From Aeromonas hydrophila subsp. hydrophila ATCC 7966 (GTDB lineage Bacteria > Pseudomonadota > Gammaproteobacteria > Enterobacterales > Aeromonadaceae): a stretch of DNA of 64,000 nt. The DNA is taken from assembly GCF_000014805.1 (NCBI RefSeq), contig NC_008570.1:1865001-1929000 (forward strand), read 5' to 3'. The position numbers were made by a program, and so were the translations under genes. Under the pieces are notes generated by a model, which was not told the origin of the DNA, made no database searches, and was given only the letters and a program-made list of their open reading frames with translations. Shown here piece after piece: positions 9,574-17,558 of the stretch; position 1 is the stretch's first letter, and every line of letters starts with the position of its first letter.

Positions 9574-9692
9574 TGCCATGCTGGCGTCGGAGCAAATGTC
9601 GGTGCGGCATCCGCTCTGTGTCCCGTTGTCGTCTCGCATGAGCGAGGCTGTGGCCGTCTCTGCACCAATGTGTGAATCACAAGGAGTTCATG

Positions 9693-10355
9693 ATGATCGA
9701 TTTTTACACCGCCGCTACGCCCAATGGCTTCAAGGTGGCGATTGCCCTGGAAGAGCTGGGCTTGCCCTATCGGGTGATCCCGCTCGATCTGTCGGCGCTG
9801 GATCAGAAGAAGCCCGAGTTTCTGGCCATCAACCCCAACGGCCGTATCCCGGCCATCGTCGATCGGGATAATGGTGACTTCGCCGTGTTCGAGTCCGGCG
9901 CCATCCTCCTCTATTTGGCGGAGAAGGCGGGCAAGTTGCTGCCGGCAGATCCCAAACGCCGCTCCCAGGCCATCCAGTGGTTGATGTTCCAGATGGGCGG
10001 GGTCGGTCCCATGATGGGGCAGGCCAACGTCTTCTATCGCTACTTCCCGGAGAAGATCCCGGCCGCCATCGAGCGCTACCAGAAGGAGGGGCGCCGTCTG
10101 TTCGAGGTGCTCGACAGCCATCTGGCCCATCACGAATATCTGGCCGACGAGTACAGCATCGCCGACATCGCTACCTGGCCCTGGGTGCGCATTCATGACT
10201 GGAGTGGCATCTCCATTGAGGGGTTGCCGCATCTGCAAGCCTGGATGGACCGGATGGCAGAGAAGCCCGCCTGCCAGAAGGGGATCACCATACCGCCGCG
10301 CAACGAGAAGCCGGAGGATCTGGTCAAACAGGCCCAGCAGATGGTAACGCGTTGA
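9693..10355 (+). CDS. Glutathione S-transferase-like disulfide-bond oxidoreductase (YfcG/YghU type)
   Basis: 220 residues: an N-terminal thioredoxin-like GST domain (about 1-80) and an all-helical C-terminal domain. [11 protein letters not shown] has the Thr-Pro-Asn-Gly motif typical of YfcG/YghU (Nu-class) proteins, which use glutathione for disulfide reduction instead of classic conjugation. [12 protein letters not shown] and [13 protein letters not shown] form the glutathione site. [14 protein letters not shown] is the helix-6 N-cap region. AAGGAG at 9681-9686 sits six bases before ATG 9693; the ATG one codon earlier is too close. Probably monocistronic. Physiological substrate unknown. 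Confidence 0.88.
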   Translation: MIDFYTAATPNGFKVAIALEELGLPYRVIPLDLSALDQKKPEFLAINPNGRIPAIVDRDNGDFAVFESGAILLYLAEKAGKLLPADPKRRSQAIQWLMFQMGGVGPMMGQANVFYRYFPEKIPAAIERYQKEGRRLFEVLDSHLAHHEYLADEYSIADIATWPWVRIHDWSGISIEGLPHLQAWMDRMAEKPACQKGITIPPRNEKPEDLVKQAQQMVTR

Positions 10356-10365
10356 TTTTTATTGC

Positions 10366-10388
10366 TGACGGGACTAAAAATCCCGTCA
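10366..10388 (+). terminator. Hairpin after the GST-like gene
   Basis: TGACGGGA / TCCCGTCA around the loop CTAAAAA. There is no following T-run, so termination would be weak or Rho-assisted. Confidence 0.45.
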
Positions 10389-10435
10389 CATTAGAAAAAC
10401 TAGGGAAAGCTGATTATAAAGATTCGTTCGTTTTT

Positions 10436-10451
10436 CGTGATCTGAATCACT
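10436..10451. promoter_or_regulatory. Candidate CRP-type box upstream of emrD
   Basis: CGTGATCTGAATCACT contains GTGA-N6-TCAC, the core of the CRP consensus, about 155 bases before the emrD start. Binding is inferred from the motif only. Confidence 0.4.
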
Positions 10452-10605
10452 AAGATCACCGCAAGCCTAGGGAGTGTCCTGCTCCCGGCCGGTGCGGGTT
10501 CTCCGCCTTGTATTTTCACCTTTGATTGACTCTGTGTTTTTGGATCCCCTCTGCAGGTTTCTGCCAGGGGTGCGGCAGCTTTTTGATGATTTTCGGGACT
10601 GAGAT

Positions 10606-11805
10606 ATGTATCGGCACAGTTTTTATCCGCTGTTTTTTCTGACCATTCTGATGGTCGCTGTGGGCCAGATGACCCAGACCCTGTATGTGCCCTCCATTCC
10701 CATGATTGCGGGGGACTTCAACGTGGCCTCCGGCCAGTTGCAGGCGGTGATGGCCTGTTACCTGATCCCGTACGGGCTCTCCCAGTTTGTTTACGGCCCG
10801 CTGTCGGATCGCATCGGCCGTCGCCCCATCCTGCTGATCGGCATGATGGTGTTTCTGGTGGGCACCCTGACCATTCAGTTGATCCCAAGCTTCATGGCGC
10901 TGCTGGTGGGCAGCTTCATTCAGGGGCTGGGCACCGGAGCGGGTGGCGCCATGAGCCGGACCGTGATGCGCGATCGCTACAGCGGCGCCGAGCTCAACCG
11001 GGCCAACAGCCTGGTGAGCATGGGGGTGATCTTCTCCCCGCTGTTGGCGCCGGTGCTGGGCGGCTGGTTGACCGAGCTGTTCAACTGGCGTGCCGGGTAC
11101 TGGTTCCTGTTCGGTTTCGGTGCGGTAACGACCCTGGCGCTGCTGGCCTGGTTTGCTGAGACGCTGCCGGCGACCGCACGCCAACAGCCGCTGCGAGTCG
11201 GTGCCGCCTATCGCCACGTACTCGGCAATCCGCGCTTTCAGGGCAACCTGCTCTGCCTGATGGCGACTTTTGCCGGCCTGGCGGTGTTCGAGGCGGCGGC
11301 CGGCGTGCTGCTCGGCGATGTGCTCAAGTTGAGTGCCCGCACCGTCAGCGTGCTGTTCGTCCTGCCGCTGCCCGGTTATCTGTTCGGTGCCTGGCTCTCT
11401 GCCAAGCTCAGTTTTCGCCTGAGTCAGGGTAAGCTGATGCGCCTTGGCATCGTCTTCCTGGCGCTGGGGTCGCTGATCATCCTGCTGCCGGGTCTGTTCG
11501 GGGTAGTGAGTGCGGCCTCCCTGGTTGGCGGCGCCGCCGTCTACTTCATCGGCAGCGGCATCCTCTATCCGACCGCTACCTCCTGCGCCATCGAACCCTT
11601 CCCGGGTCAGGCGGGCACCGCCGGTGCCATCCTCGGCGGCATGCAGAACCTGGGGGCCGGTATCGTGACGCTGCTGGCAGCCTGCTTCCCGATGGAAGGG
11701 CAGGTGACCCTGGGGGCCATCATGACACTGATGGTGCTGATCGTGGCGCTGAGCTTCCTCTGGCTGCGCCACCACGGCTCACCCCATCAACAGATGGCTG
11801 TCTGA
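10606..11805 (+). CDS. emrD: Multidrug efflux MFS transporter EmrD
   Basis: 399-residue major-facilitator protein of the DHA1/Bcr-CflA group with about 12 membrane segments. The segment FVYGPLSDRIGRRPILLIG is the MFS motif A in the loop between TM2 and TM3. QGLGTGAGGAMSRTVMRDR and SPLLAPVLGGWLTELFNWR are typical of EmrD/Bcr proton-coupled drug exporters. Length matches E. coli EmrD (394). The start MYRHSFYPLFFLTILM gives TM1 directly; no strong Shine-Dalgarno is seen, only a GGGACTGAG stretch about 6 bases upstream. A candidate CRP box lies upstream and a terminator follows. Substrates are inferred from the family (hydrophobic/cationic drugs). Confidence 0.88.
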   Translation: MYRHSFYPLFFLTILMVAVGQMTQTLYVPSIPMIAGDFNVASGQLQAVMACYLIPYGLSQFVYGPLSDRIGRRPILLIGMMVFLVGTLTIQLIPSFMALLVGSFIQGLGTGAGGAMSRTVMRDRYSGAELNRANSLVSMGVIFSPLLAPVLGGWLTELFNWRAGYWFLFGFGAVTTLALLAWFAETLPATARQQPLRVGAAYRHVLGNPRFQGNLLCLMATFAGLAVFEAAAGVLLGDVLKLSARTVSVLFVLPLPGYLFGAWLSAKLSFRLSQGKLMRLGIVFLALGSLIILLPGLFGVVSAASLVGGAAVYFIGSGILYPTATSCAIEPFPGQAGTAGAILGGMQNLGAGIVTLLAACFPMEGQVTLGAIMTLMVLIVALSFLWLRHHGSPHQQMAV

Positions 11806-11821
11806 GCCGAGCGCTAGAAAA

Positions 11822-11848
11822 GACCCGCCCAAGCCGGCGGGTTTTTTA
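11822..11848 (+). terminator. Intrinsic terminator of emrD
   Basis: ACCCGCC (11823-11829) pairs with GGCGGGT (11836-11842) and is followed by a T-run. Confidence 0.8.
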
Positions 11849-11933
11849 TGGGCCGCTTCTGGTGTGACTGGCGCTGCGGGCAGTGTCGAAGGGTTGCAGC
11901 GGCAGCGGAGAGCGGATGGCGCAGGAGATAAAG

Positions 11934-11965
11934 AAAAAGCCCGTCACGTTGGTGACGGGCTTTTT
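11934..11965 (-). terminator. Terminator at the 3' end of the 6S RNA transcript
   Basis: Fourteen-bp perfect stem AAAAAGCCCGTCAC / GTGACGGGCTTTTT with a GTTG loop (11948-11951). On minus it lies just beyond the mature 6S RNA end; it can work on either strand. Confidence 0.85.
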
Positions 11966-11971
11966 GCTGTT

Positions 11972-12152
11972 GGTACCCCGGAGATGCCGTTGCCGGTTTG
12001 GGCCCTTGAACCGTCGGTTCAAGGCGGGGATCGGATCTGACCGCAGGCTTCTCGGTCGTGCCGAGCATGCGCAATAGCCAGAAGGCAGATCCCCTGTTTG
12101 GTATGAATATCGGCTCGGGGACTTGAACCGGCTGACAAACACCCCAGGGAAT
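11972..12152 (-). ncRNA. ssrS: 6S RNA, sigma-70 RNA polymerase regulator
   Basis: Read on minus, this segment matches E. coli 6S RNA block by block. CCCCGAGCCGATATTCATAC lies in the 5' half, GCATGCTCGG...CCGAGAAGCCT in the middle, the hairpin CCTTGAACC/GGTTCAAGG in the 3' half, and GGCATCTCCGGGG at the 3' end pairs with CCCTGGGGTG at the 5' end to close the long rod. About 181 nt, as expected. 6S RNA mimics an open promoter and sequesters RNA polymerase in stationary phase. It lies just downstream of zapA, the conserved position. Ends are approximate. Confidence 0.9.
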
Positions 12153-12169
12153 TTTAAAACGGTGGACGA

Positions 12170-12502
12170 TTAGGGCTGCAGGCCTTCGTCGCTGGATTCG
12201 CCATATTGTCCGTGCTCGATCAAGGCCGCTTCGATGGTGCGTTGCAGCATCTTGATCCGCTTGTCCATGGTCTCAGAGTATTGGTGATTTTTCTCTTTTT
12301 CAAGGCAGAGCTCATGGCAAAAATTGAGCGCTGCCATCACCGCCAGCTGTTCGTTGCTGGAGACCTTGGAGCGTTGACGCAGCTCGATGAGTTTATCAGT
12401 CAGCTGGTCGGCGGCCTGGCGCAGGGCATCCTGCTGTCCCAGGGGACAGGATACCTTGTAGGGACGTCCCAAAATGACGATTTCTACGGCCTCTGTGCTC
12501 AT
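12170..12502 (-). CDS. zapA: Cell division protein ZapA
   Basis: 110 residues (E. coli 109). ZapA bundles FtsZ filaments at mid-cell. The N-terminal part (MSTEAVEIVILGRPYKVSCP) forms the small globular domain; the rest, including LTDKLIELRQRSKVSSNEQLAVMAALNF, forms the coiled-coil dimer/tetramer. ATG at 12502 has GAGGAAGG immediately upstream; the longer upstream frame has no support. It is divergent from ygfB, and the 6S RNA gene follows within 20 bases, probably partly co-transcribed with zapA as in enterics. Confidence 0.95.
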   Translation of the reverse strand: MSTEAVEIVILGRPYKVSCPLGQQDALRQAADQLTDKLIELRQRSKVSSNEQLAVMAALNFCHELCLEKEKNHQYSETMDKRIKMLQRTIEAALIEHGQYGESSDEGLQP

Positions 12503-12675
12503 GCCTTCCTCAATACGGCGGAGCTGATTTCCGCCTTTATCCACGTGGACAACTGGGCGGGACTATATAGCGCAGATGCAGAAGTTTCAAGGCCTTGCTG
12601 GCTCTGGAAGGGGGAGAATGCTAGGATCCTGACCATTAATTCTGCATATTTGCCTGAACTTTGAGCGGATCTTCG

Positions 12676-13245
12676 ATGAGCAAAACGAACCCCCTGAAAT
12701 ACGCGGCCGTGGCCGACCTGATGGAGCAGCATGAGCTGATGGCGACGGCTGTAGAGGCCCATGGCGTGATCTGCGGTCTGGTGTGCGGTGGTGTGGCACT
12801 GGACGACAAGAGCTGGCTGCCCCATTTCAATGATCTGGTCAACGACGGTTTTGGTCTGCCGGCCCCGGTGCGCCAGGTGATGACCGATCTTTATCACCAG
12901 GTGATCGAGAGCCTGATGGCCCAGAAAGGGGTCGAGCTGCTGCTGCCAAGCGACGAAGCGCCGCTTGACGAGCGTATCGACTCGCTGGTGGATTGGTCCC
13001 AGGCCTTCCTGGCCGGTTTCGGCGTGGTGCAGCAGGAGCTCTCCAAGGCTTCCGAAGAGCTGCAGGAGATGATCCAGGATATCGCCAGCATCACCCAAGT
13101 CTCCGCCGAGTTCGATCAGGAAGATGAAGAGAACGAAGCCTCCTTCCTGGTGCTCTACGAGCACGTGCGCCTCGGGGTGATGATGAGCTTCGAGGAGTTC
13201 GGCAAGCGGCCGGATGCCCCGAGCACGCCGCCGACCCTGCACTGA
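12676..13245 (+). CDS. ygfB: UPF0149-family protein YgfB
   Basis: 189 residues, all-helical UPF0149/YecA-like family (E. coli YgfB 192). Recognised from YAAVADLMEQHELMATAVEAHGV early on and DEENEASFLVLYEHVRLGVM near the C-terminus. No YecA-type SEC-C zinc tail. In Pseudomonas the homologue affects the AlpA-dependent lysis/antibiotic response; the role here is not established. The start MSKTNPLKY is chosen because the five upstream in-frame codons add nothing. First gene of the cluster leading to ubiH-ubiI, but a strong terminator separates them. pepP, often next to ygfB, is absent. Confidence 0.9.
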   Translation: MSKTNPLKYAAVADLMEQHELMATAVEAHGVICGLVCGGVALDDKSWLPHFNDLVNDGFGLPAPVRQVMTDLYHQVIESLMAQKGVELLLPSDEAPLDERIDSLVDWSQAFLAGFGVVQQELSKASEELQEMIQDIASITQVSAEFDQEDEENEASFLVLYEHVRLGVMMSFEEFGKRPDAPSTPPTLH

Positions 13246-13259
13246 GTCGGTCGAACCCT

Positions 13260-13288
13260 AAAAAGAGCGCCTGGTGGCGCTCTTTTTA
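13260..13288 (+). terminator. Intrinsic terminator of ygfB
   Basis: Perfect 12-bp stem AAAAAGAGCGCC / GGCGCTCTTTTT with a TGGT loop (13272-13275). Confidence 0.88.
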
Positions 13289-13428
13289 CATCGGGATGTT
13301 GCCCGCGCCAGACGGCCGTGATGAGGCAAGTGACGACAGGGACTGCGCTTTTTTGCCCGTGGCTTCGCATCCCGACCCCACGCTTTGTGTTAGCATGACC
13401 CCACGTTTTCAGTCTTTCCCCTCATCTC

Positions 13429-14646
13429 ATGTCTCAATCTGATCTGAATCACGTCGATGTGGCCATCGTCGGTGGTGGAATGAGCGGCGCCGTGCTGGCG
13501 CTCTCCCTCGCGGCCCTGCCAGGGCCCAAGCCCCTGCAGATCCTGCTGCTGGAGGCGAGTGCCCCCGAGCTCAATGCGCATCCCGGCTTCGATGCCCGCG
13601 CCATCGCGCTCTCCGCCGGCACCTGCGAGGCGCTGGCCCGGCACGGGCTCTGGTCCCGTTTTGCTCCCCATTGCAGCCCCATCAGCCAGATTCATGTGTC
13701 CGATCAGGGCCACTTCGGCCAGGCCGGCTTGACGGCGGCGGAGTATGGCCTGCCAGCCCTTGGCCAGGTGATCGAGCTGTCGGCGGCGGGCATTGCGTTG
13801 CAGCAGGCGATTGCCGCCTGCCCGCAGATCCGCATGCTGTGTCCGGCCCAGCTCGAGCGCGTGGAGCCATTGGCGGAGGGGGTTAACCTGACCCTGGCCG
13901 GTGGCGAGCGTTATCAGACCCGCCTGCTGGTGGCGGCCGATGGCGGCAACTCCTTCGTGCGCCAGCAGTGCAAGCTGGCGGTGAGCCGCCACGACTACGG
14001 CCAGAGCGCCATCATCGCCACCGTGAAGACGGCCGAAGATCCGGCCGGACGGGCTTTCGAGCGTTTCACCCAAGGAGGGCCGCTGGCCCTGCTGCCGATG
14101 CAGGACGGGCTCTCCTCCCTGGTCTGGAGCGTGGCGCGGGATGAGGCGCCAGCCTTGATGGCGCTCGATGACGCCGCGTTTCTGGCCCGCCTGCAACAGG
14201 CCTTCGGCTGGCGCCTCGGTCGCTTCCTGCAAACCGGTCAGCGCCACGTCTATCCGCTGGTGCTGACGGTGGCCGACTACCCGCTGGCCCAGCGCACCGT
14301 GCTGGTGGGCAACGCCGCCCATCTGCTGCACCCCATCGCCGGTCAGGGCTTCAACCTTGGCATGCGCGATCTGGACCTGCTCACCCGGGCGGTGGGCCGG
14401 GCGCTGACGACGGGGGAGGATATCGGCAGCTTTGAGGTGCTCAGCGGCTACTGGCAGCAGCGCAAGGGGGATCAGGCCCAGACGGTCTGGCTCACCTCTT
14501 CGCTGGCCCAGCTCTTCTCCAATGATCATGACCCGCTGGTGGCGGGCCGCAACCTGGCGCTCTCCCTGATGGGGCGGCTGAGCTGCCTCAAGGCGCCGCT
14601 GGCCTCCCGCACTCTGGGCTTTGTCGCCGATGTGTGCCGCCCCTGA
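13429..14646 (+). CDS. ubiH: 2-octaprenyl-6-methoxyphenyl hydroxylase UbiH
   Basis: 405-residue FAD monooxygenase of aerobic ubiquinone synthesis, adding a ring hydroxyl with O2 within the Ubi complex. The Rossmann motif VAIVGGGMSGAVLALSLA is at residues about 11-28; the second FAD motif appears as LVGNAAHLLHPIAGQGFNLG, with Asn instead of the usual Asp, as in E. coli UbiH. LLVAADGGNSFVRQ is the middle DG motif. Start MSQSDLNHVDV. It is followed within 90 bases by its paralogue ubiI, and the pair is probably one transcript. The oxygen-independent counterparts (ubiT/U/V) are also in this window. Confidence 0.92.
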   Translation: MSQSDLNHVDVAIVGGGMSGAVLALSLAALPGPKPLQILLLEASAPELNAHPGFDARAIALSAGTCEALARHGLWSRFAPHCSPISQIHVSDQGHFGQAGLTAAEYGLPALGQVIELSAAGIALQQAIAACPQIRMLCPAQLERVEPLAEGVNLTLAGGERYQTRLLVAADGGNSFVRQQCKLAVSRHDYGQSAIIATVKTAEDPAGRAFERFTQGGPLALLPMQDGLSSLVWSVARDEAPALMALDDAAFLARLQQAFGWRLGRFLQTGQRHVYPLVLTVADYPLAQRTVLVGNAAHLLHPIAGQGFNLGMRDLDLLTRAVGRALTTGEDIGSFEVLSGYWQQRKGDQAQTVWLTSSLAQLFSNDHDPLVAGRNLALSLMGRLSCLKAPLASRTLGFVADVCRP

Positions 14647-14735
14647 GGCGAGGTGACGTCATGGGTATTGAACGGGTGCGCCTTCGGGCGTGCCCTCGCT
14701 GATCCCGGCGATCAGCCTTGAAAGGATATAGAACG

Positions 14736-15971
14736 ATGCAGATGCAAAACGTGGATGTGGTGATTGTGGGGGGCGGCATGGTGGGCCTGGGGCTCGCCGC
14801 CGCGCTCAAGGGAAGTGCGCTCAAAGTCGCGGTGATCGAGGGCCAGCTGCCGGAGCCCGCGCTTGACGAGGCGCCGGACAACCGGGTCAGTGCCCTGAGT
14901 CTGGCCAGCCAGCACATCCTGCAGCAGGTAGGCGCCTGGCGCGGGATCGAGGCCCGTCGCCTGCAGCCCTACGGGCAGATGGAGGTGTGGGAGCAGGACA
15001 GCTTTGGCCGGATCGCCTTTGATGCCGCCAGCCTGCGCCAGCCCGAGCTCGGCCACATCGTCGAGAACCGGGTCATCCAGCTGGCGCTGCTGGAGGCGAT
15101 CCTCGATGGCGACAATATCCAGCTGCTGAGCCCGGCCCGGGCGAGCAGCCTGCAAAGCGGCGAGGCGGGCTCCCTGCTGCTGCTGGAAGATGGCCGCGCG
15201 CTGTCGGCCAAGCTGGTGGTGGCGGCCGATGGCGCCCACTCCTGGGTGCGCCGGCAGGCCGACATCCCGCTCACTAGCTGGGATTACGGCCACCACGCGC
15301 TGGTGGCGACGGTGCGTTGTGTCGAGCCCCATGAGGCGGTGGCGCGTCAGATCTTCACCCCCGAGGGGCCGCTCGCCTTCCTGCCCCTGTGGCAACCGGA
15401 TCTCTGCTCCATCGTCTGGTCGGTGCCAGCTGCCCGGGCCGAGGCGCTCTGTCAGTGCGATGAAGAGCAGTTCAACCGCCAGCTCACCACCGCGTTCGAC
15501 GGTCGGCTGGGGCTGTGCAAGGTGGCAGGGGCGCGCAGCGCCATCCCGCTCACCGCCCGCTATGCCCGCGACTTCGCTCGCGAGCGGCTGGTACTGGTGG
15601 GGGATGCGGCTCACACCATCCACCCGCTGGCGGGGCAGGGGGTCAACCTGGGCCTGCTGGATGCCGCCGCCCTGGCCGAGCAGATCCTGCGCAATCAGGC
15701 GGCGGGCAAGGACATCGGCCGGCTCGCCAACCTGCGCGGCTATGAGCGCTGGCGCAAGAGCGAGGCGGCCAGCATGCTGGCGGCGATGGAGGGGCTCAAG
15801 CGGCTGTTCGCCGGCAGCAACCCGCTCAAGAAGCTGGTGCGTGGGGCCGGGCTGTGCGCCTTCGATCTGCTGACGCCGCTCAAGCAAAGCGTGATCCGGG
15901 CCGCCATGGGGTTAGAGGGTGAGTTACCGGCCTTGGCCAAGGGGAACAATTTGCCGACCCGGCCGAAGTAA
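14736..15971 (+). CDS. ubiI: Ubiquinone C5 hydroxylase UbiI (VisC)
   Basis: 411-residue FAD monooxygenase paralogous to UbiH. Rossmann motif VVIVGGGMVGLGLAAALKG near the N-terminus; DG motif LVVAADGAHSWVRRQA; and LVGDAAHTIHPLAGQGVNLG as the FAD ribityl site. Start chosen at ATG 14736, nine bases after AAAGGA; the next ATG two codons on is possible. The last about 25 residues are odd: the sequence coding for SVIRAAMGLEGE...PALAKG is repeated just past the stop codon in a slightly different version, suggesting a small tandem duplication that replaced the original C-terminus. Catalytic regions are unaffected. Confidence 0.92.
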   Translation: MQMQNVDVVIVGGGMVGLGLAAALKGSALKVAVIEGQLPEPALDEAPDNRVSALSLASQHILQQVGAWRGIEARRLQPYGQMEVWEQDSFGRIAFDAASLRQPELGHIVENRVIQLALLEAILDGDNIQLLSPARASSLQSGEAGSLLLLEDGRALSAKLVVAADGAHSWVRRQADIPLTSWDYGHHALVATVRCVEPHEAVARQIFTPEGPLAFLPLWQPDLCSIVWSVPAARAEALCQCDEEQFNRQLTTAFDGRLGLCKVAGARSAIPLTARYARDFARERLVLVGDAAHTIHPLAGQGVNLGLLDAAALAEQILRNQAAGKDIGRLANLRGYERWRKSEAASMLAAMEGLKRLFAGSNPLKKLVRGAGLCAFDLLTPLKQSVIRAAMGLEGELPALAKGNNLPTRPK

Positions 15972-16041
15972 GAGGGTGATCCGGACCGCCATGGGGCTGG
16001 AAGGCGAGCAGCCCGCCCTGGCCAAGGGTGAAAAAATCTAA
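15891..16041 (+). repeat. Partial tandem duplication of the ubiI 3' end
   Basis: Copy 1 (15891 to about 15945) encodes VIRAAMGLEGELPALAKG inside ubiI. Copy 2 (15976-16041) lies 85 bases further, beyond the ubiI stop, encodes VIRTAMGLEGEQPALAKGEKI and ends in its own TAA. It has no start codon of its own and is probably the relic of the original gene end. Confidence 0.8.
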
Positions 16042-16079
16042 TAATACCCGGCTGTTTTCACAACAAAACTAATGTGATG

Positions 16080-16112
16080 AGGCTGATGACCCGGTTTGGG
16101 CATCAGCCTTTA
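16080..16112 (+). terminator. Terminator of the ubiH-ubiI unit
   Basis: AGGCTGATG / CATCAGCCT stem over a 12-base loop (16089-16100), followed by TTTAAT. Confidence 0.7.
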
Positions 16113-16124
16113 ATCTGGGCGCTC

Positions 16125-16140
16125 AGGGAAACGTTTTTCT
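16125..16140. promoter_or_regulatory. Candidate PurR-type operator upstream of gcvT
   Basis: AGGGAAACGTTTTTCT matches most of the PurR consensus (ACGCAAACGTTTTCNT), including the central AAACGTTT. PurR represses gcvTHP in E. coli. The site is about 150 bases upstream of the best -10 element, so its role is uncertain. Confidence 0.4.
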
Positions 16141-16290
16141 CCAAATTGTGACGAAACGGTAAAAATCGAAATTTAATATCGCCATTACCGGGTTTGGTCT
16201 GTTTTTATCTCTGTTTTTACCTTAGTGTCTGGGGTCTGTTTACTGGCGGTGGATTAGTTTTTTTTGAGCGGCATGCGCGTCCGCTTGGCT

Positions 16291-16296
16291 TATAAT
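16291..16296 (+). promoter_or_regulatory. Probable -10 element of the gcv operon
   Basis: A perfect TATAAT hexamer about 155 bases before gcvT. No good -35 is found at 16-18 bases, which would fit an activator-dependent promoter. Transcription would start near 16302, exactly where the folded leader begins. Confidence 0.5.
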
Positions 16297-16301
16297 CCGC
16301 T

Positions 16302-16433
16302 GCGTTCAAGGAATCACTCTTGCCCTGCGGGGCCGGAACGAGCACAGACTCAGGCACGTCGCTTGCTGCCACCCAGGTAGATAGCTGGATGGTGGCTGCC
16401 GGGCGAGCGATGCGTGAGTGTTGTCGCGAACGC
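16302..16433 (+). promoter_or_regulatory. Structured 5' leader of gcvTHP, candidate cis-regulatory RNA
   Basis: GCGTTC (16302-16307) pairs with GAACGC (16428-16433); inside it CACTC (16315-16319) pairs with GAGTG (16416-16420). Within are a small GCCC/GGGC hairpin (16322-16333) and a long one: an about 10-bp stem at 16357-16366 / 16403-16412 including TCGCTTGC with GCGAGCGA, then GCCACC / GGTGGC, then CCAG / CTGG. The closing stem ends two bases before the ribosome site AAGGA (16436-16440). Fragments CCGGAACGAGCA and ACTCAGGCA faintly recall glycine-aptamer core motifs, but the usual GGAGAG segment is missing. Upstream, 16113-16290 holds only the PurR-like box and AT-rich sequence. Confidence 0.5.
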
Positions 16434-16449
16434 TTAAGGAAACACAGCG

Positions 16450-17547
16450 ATGATCCAGACTACAGTACTGCATCCCAAGCACCTGGAAGCCGGCGCCAAG
16501 ATGGTGGACTTCCACGGTTGGGAAATGCCCATCAACTACGGCTCGCAGCTGGAAGAGCACCATCAGGTGCGCACCGATGCCGGCATGTTCGACGTCTCCC
16601 ACATGACCATCGTCGATTTGACCGGCGAGCGGGTCAAAGCCTTCCTGCAACACCTGCTGGCCAACGATGTGGCCAAGCTCACCGTCTTCGGCAAGGCCCT
16701 CTACAGCGGCATGCTGACCCCGGAAGGCGGTGTCATCGACGACCTCATCACCTATTACCTTGGCGAGACCTTCTACCGCCTGGTGGTCAACTCCGCCACC
16801 CGCGAGAAGGATCTGGCCTGGATCCGCCACCACGCCCAGGACTTCGGGGTGACCGTGACCGAGCGTCCCGAGCTCGCCATGATCGCGGTGCAGGGCTCCA
16901 ACGCCAAGGCCAAGGCGGCCAAGGTGTTCAGCGCCGAGCAAAATGCCGCAGTGGAAGGCATGAAGCCCTTCTTCGGCGTGCAGGCTGGCGAGCTCTTCAT
17001 CGCCACCACCGGCTACACCGGTGAAGACGGCTACGAGATCGTGGTGCCGCAAGAGCAGGCGTGCGATCTGTGGCAGGCGCTGCTGGACAATGGCGTGGCC
17101 CCTTGCGGCCTGGGTGCCCGTGACACCCTGCGCCTCGAGGCTGGCATGAACCTCTACGGCCAGGACATGGACGAAACCGTCTCTCCGCTAGCCGCCAACA
17201 TGGCCTGGACCATCGCCTGGGAACCGAGCGATCGCCAGTTCATCGGCCGCGCCGCGCTGGAAGCCCAGAAAGCCGCCGGCAGCCAGCCCAAGCTGGTGGG
17301 GTTGGTGATGGAAGAGAAGGGTGTGCTGCGCAGCGGCATGCCGGTCACCTTTACCACCGCCGCTGGAGAAGAGCGGGAAGGTGTGATCACCTCCGGCTCT
17401 TTCTCGCCCACCCTGGGGTACAGTATTGCGTTGGCGCGGGTGCCCCGTGATATCGGCGAACAGGCCTCGGTGGAGATCCGCAAGAAGCTGGTCACCGTCA
17501 AAGTGACCAAGCCGGCTTTCGTGCGAAACGGCCAGAAGCTGGTGTAA
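16450..17547 (+). CDS. gcvT: Glycine cleavage system T protein (aminomethyltransferase)
   Basis: 365 residues (E. coli 364). The T protein moves the methylene group from the lipoylated H protein to tetrahydrofolate and releases ammonia. [21 protein letters not shown] near the N-terminus, [10 protein letters not shown], and [16 protein letters not shown] (folate-site region) are all family hallmarks. ATG at 16450 follows AAGGA. First gene of gcvT-gcvH-gcvP; glycine-responsive control by GcvA/Lrp/PurR is known in E. coli. Here the leader appears strongly folded, suggesting an additional RNA-level control. Confidence 0.97.
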   Translation: MIQTTVLHPKHLEAGAKMVDFHGWEMPINYGSQLEEHHQVRTDAGMFDVSHMTIVDLTGERVKAFLQHLLANDVAKLTVFGKALYSGMLTPEGGVIDDLITYYLGETFYRLVVNSATREKDLAWIRHHAQDFGVTVTERPELAMIAVQGSNAKAKAAKVFSAEQNAAVEGMKPFFGVQAGELFIATTGYTGEDGYEIVVPQEQACDLWQALLDNGVAPCGLGARDTLRLEAGMNLYGQDMDETVSPLAANMAWTIAWEPSDRQFIGRAALEAQKAAGSQPKLVGLVMEEKGVLRSGMPVTFTTAAGEEREGVITSGSFSPTLGYSIALARVPRDIGEQASVEIRKKLVTVKVTKPAFVRNGQKLV

Positions 17548-17558
17548 CGACCCATTGC

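Noticed and set aside
16302..16450. A canonical tandem glycine riboswitch before gcvT
   Set aside because: CCGGAACGAGCA and ACTCAGGCA recall the aptamer core, but the GGAGAG segment and second aptamer are not visible. Kept only as an unassigned structured leader.
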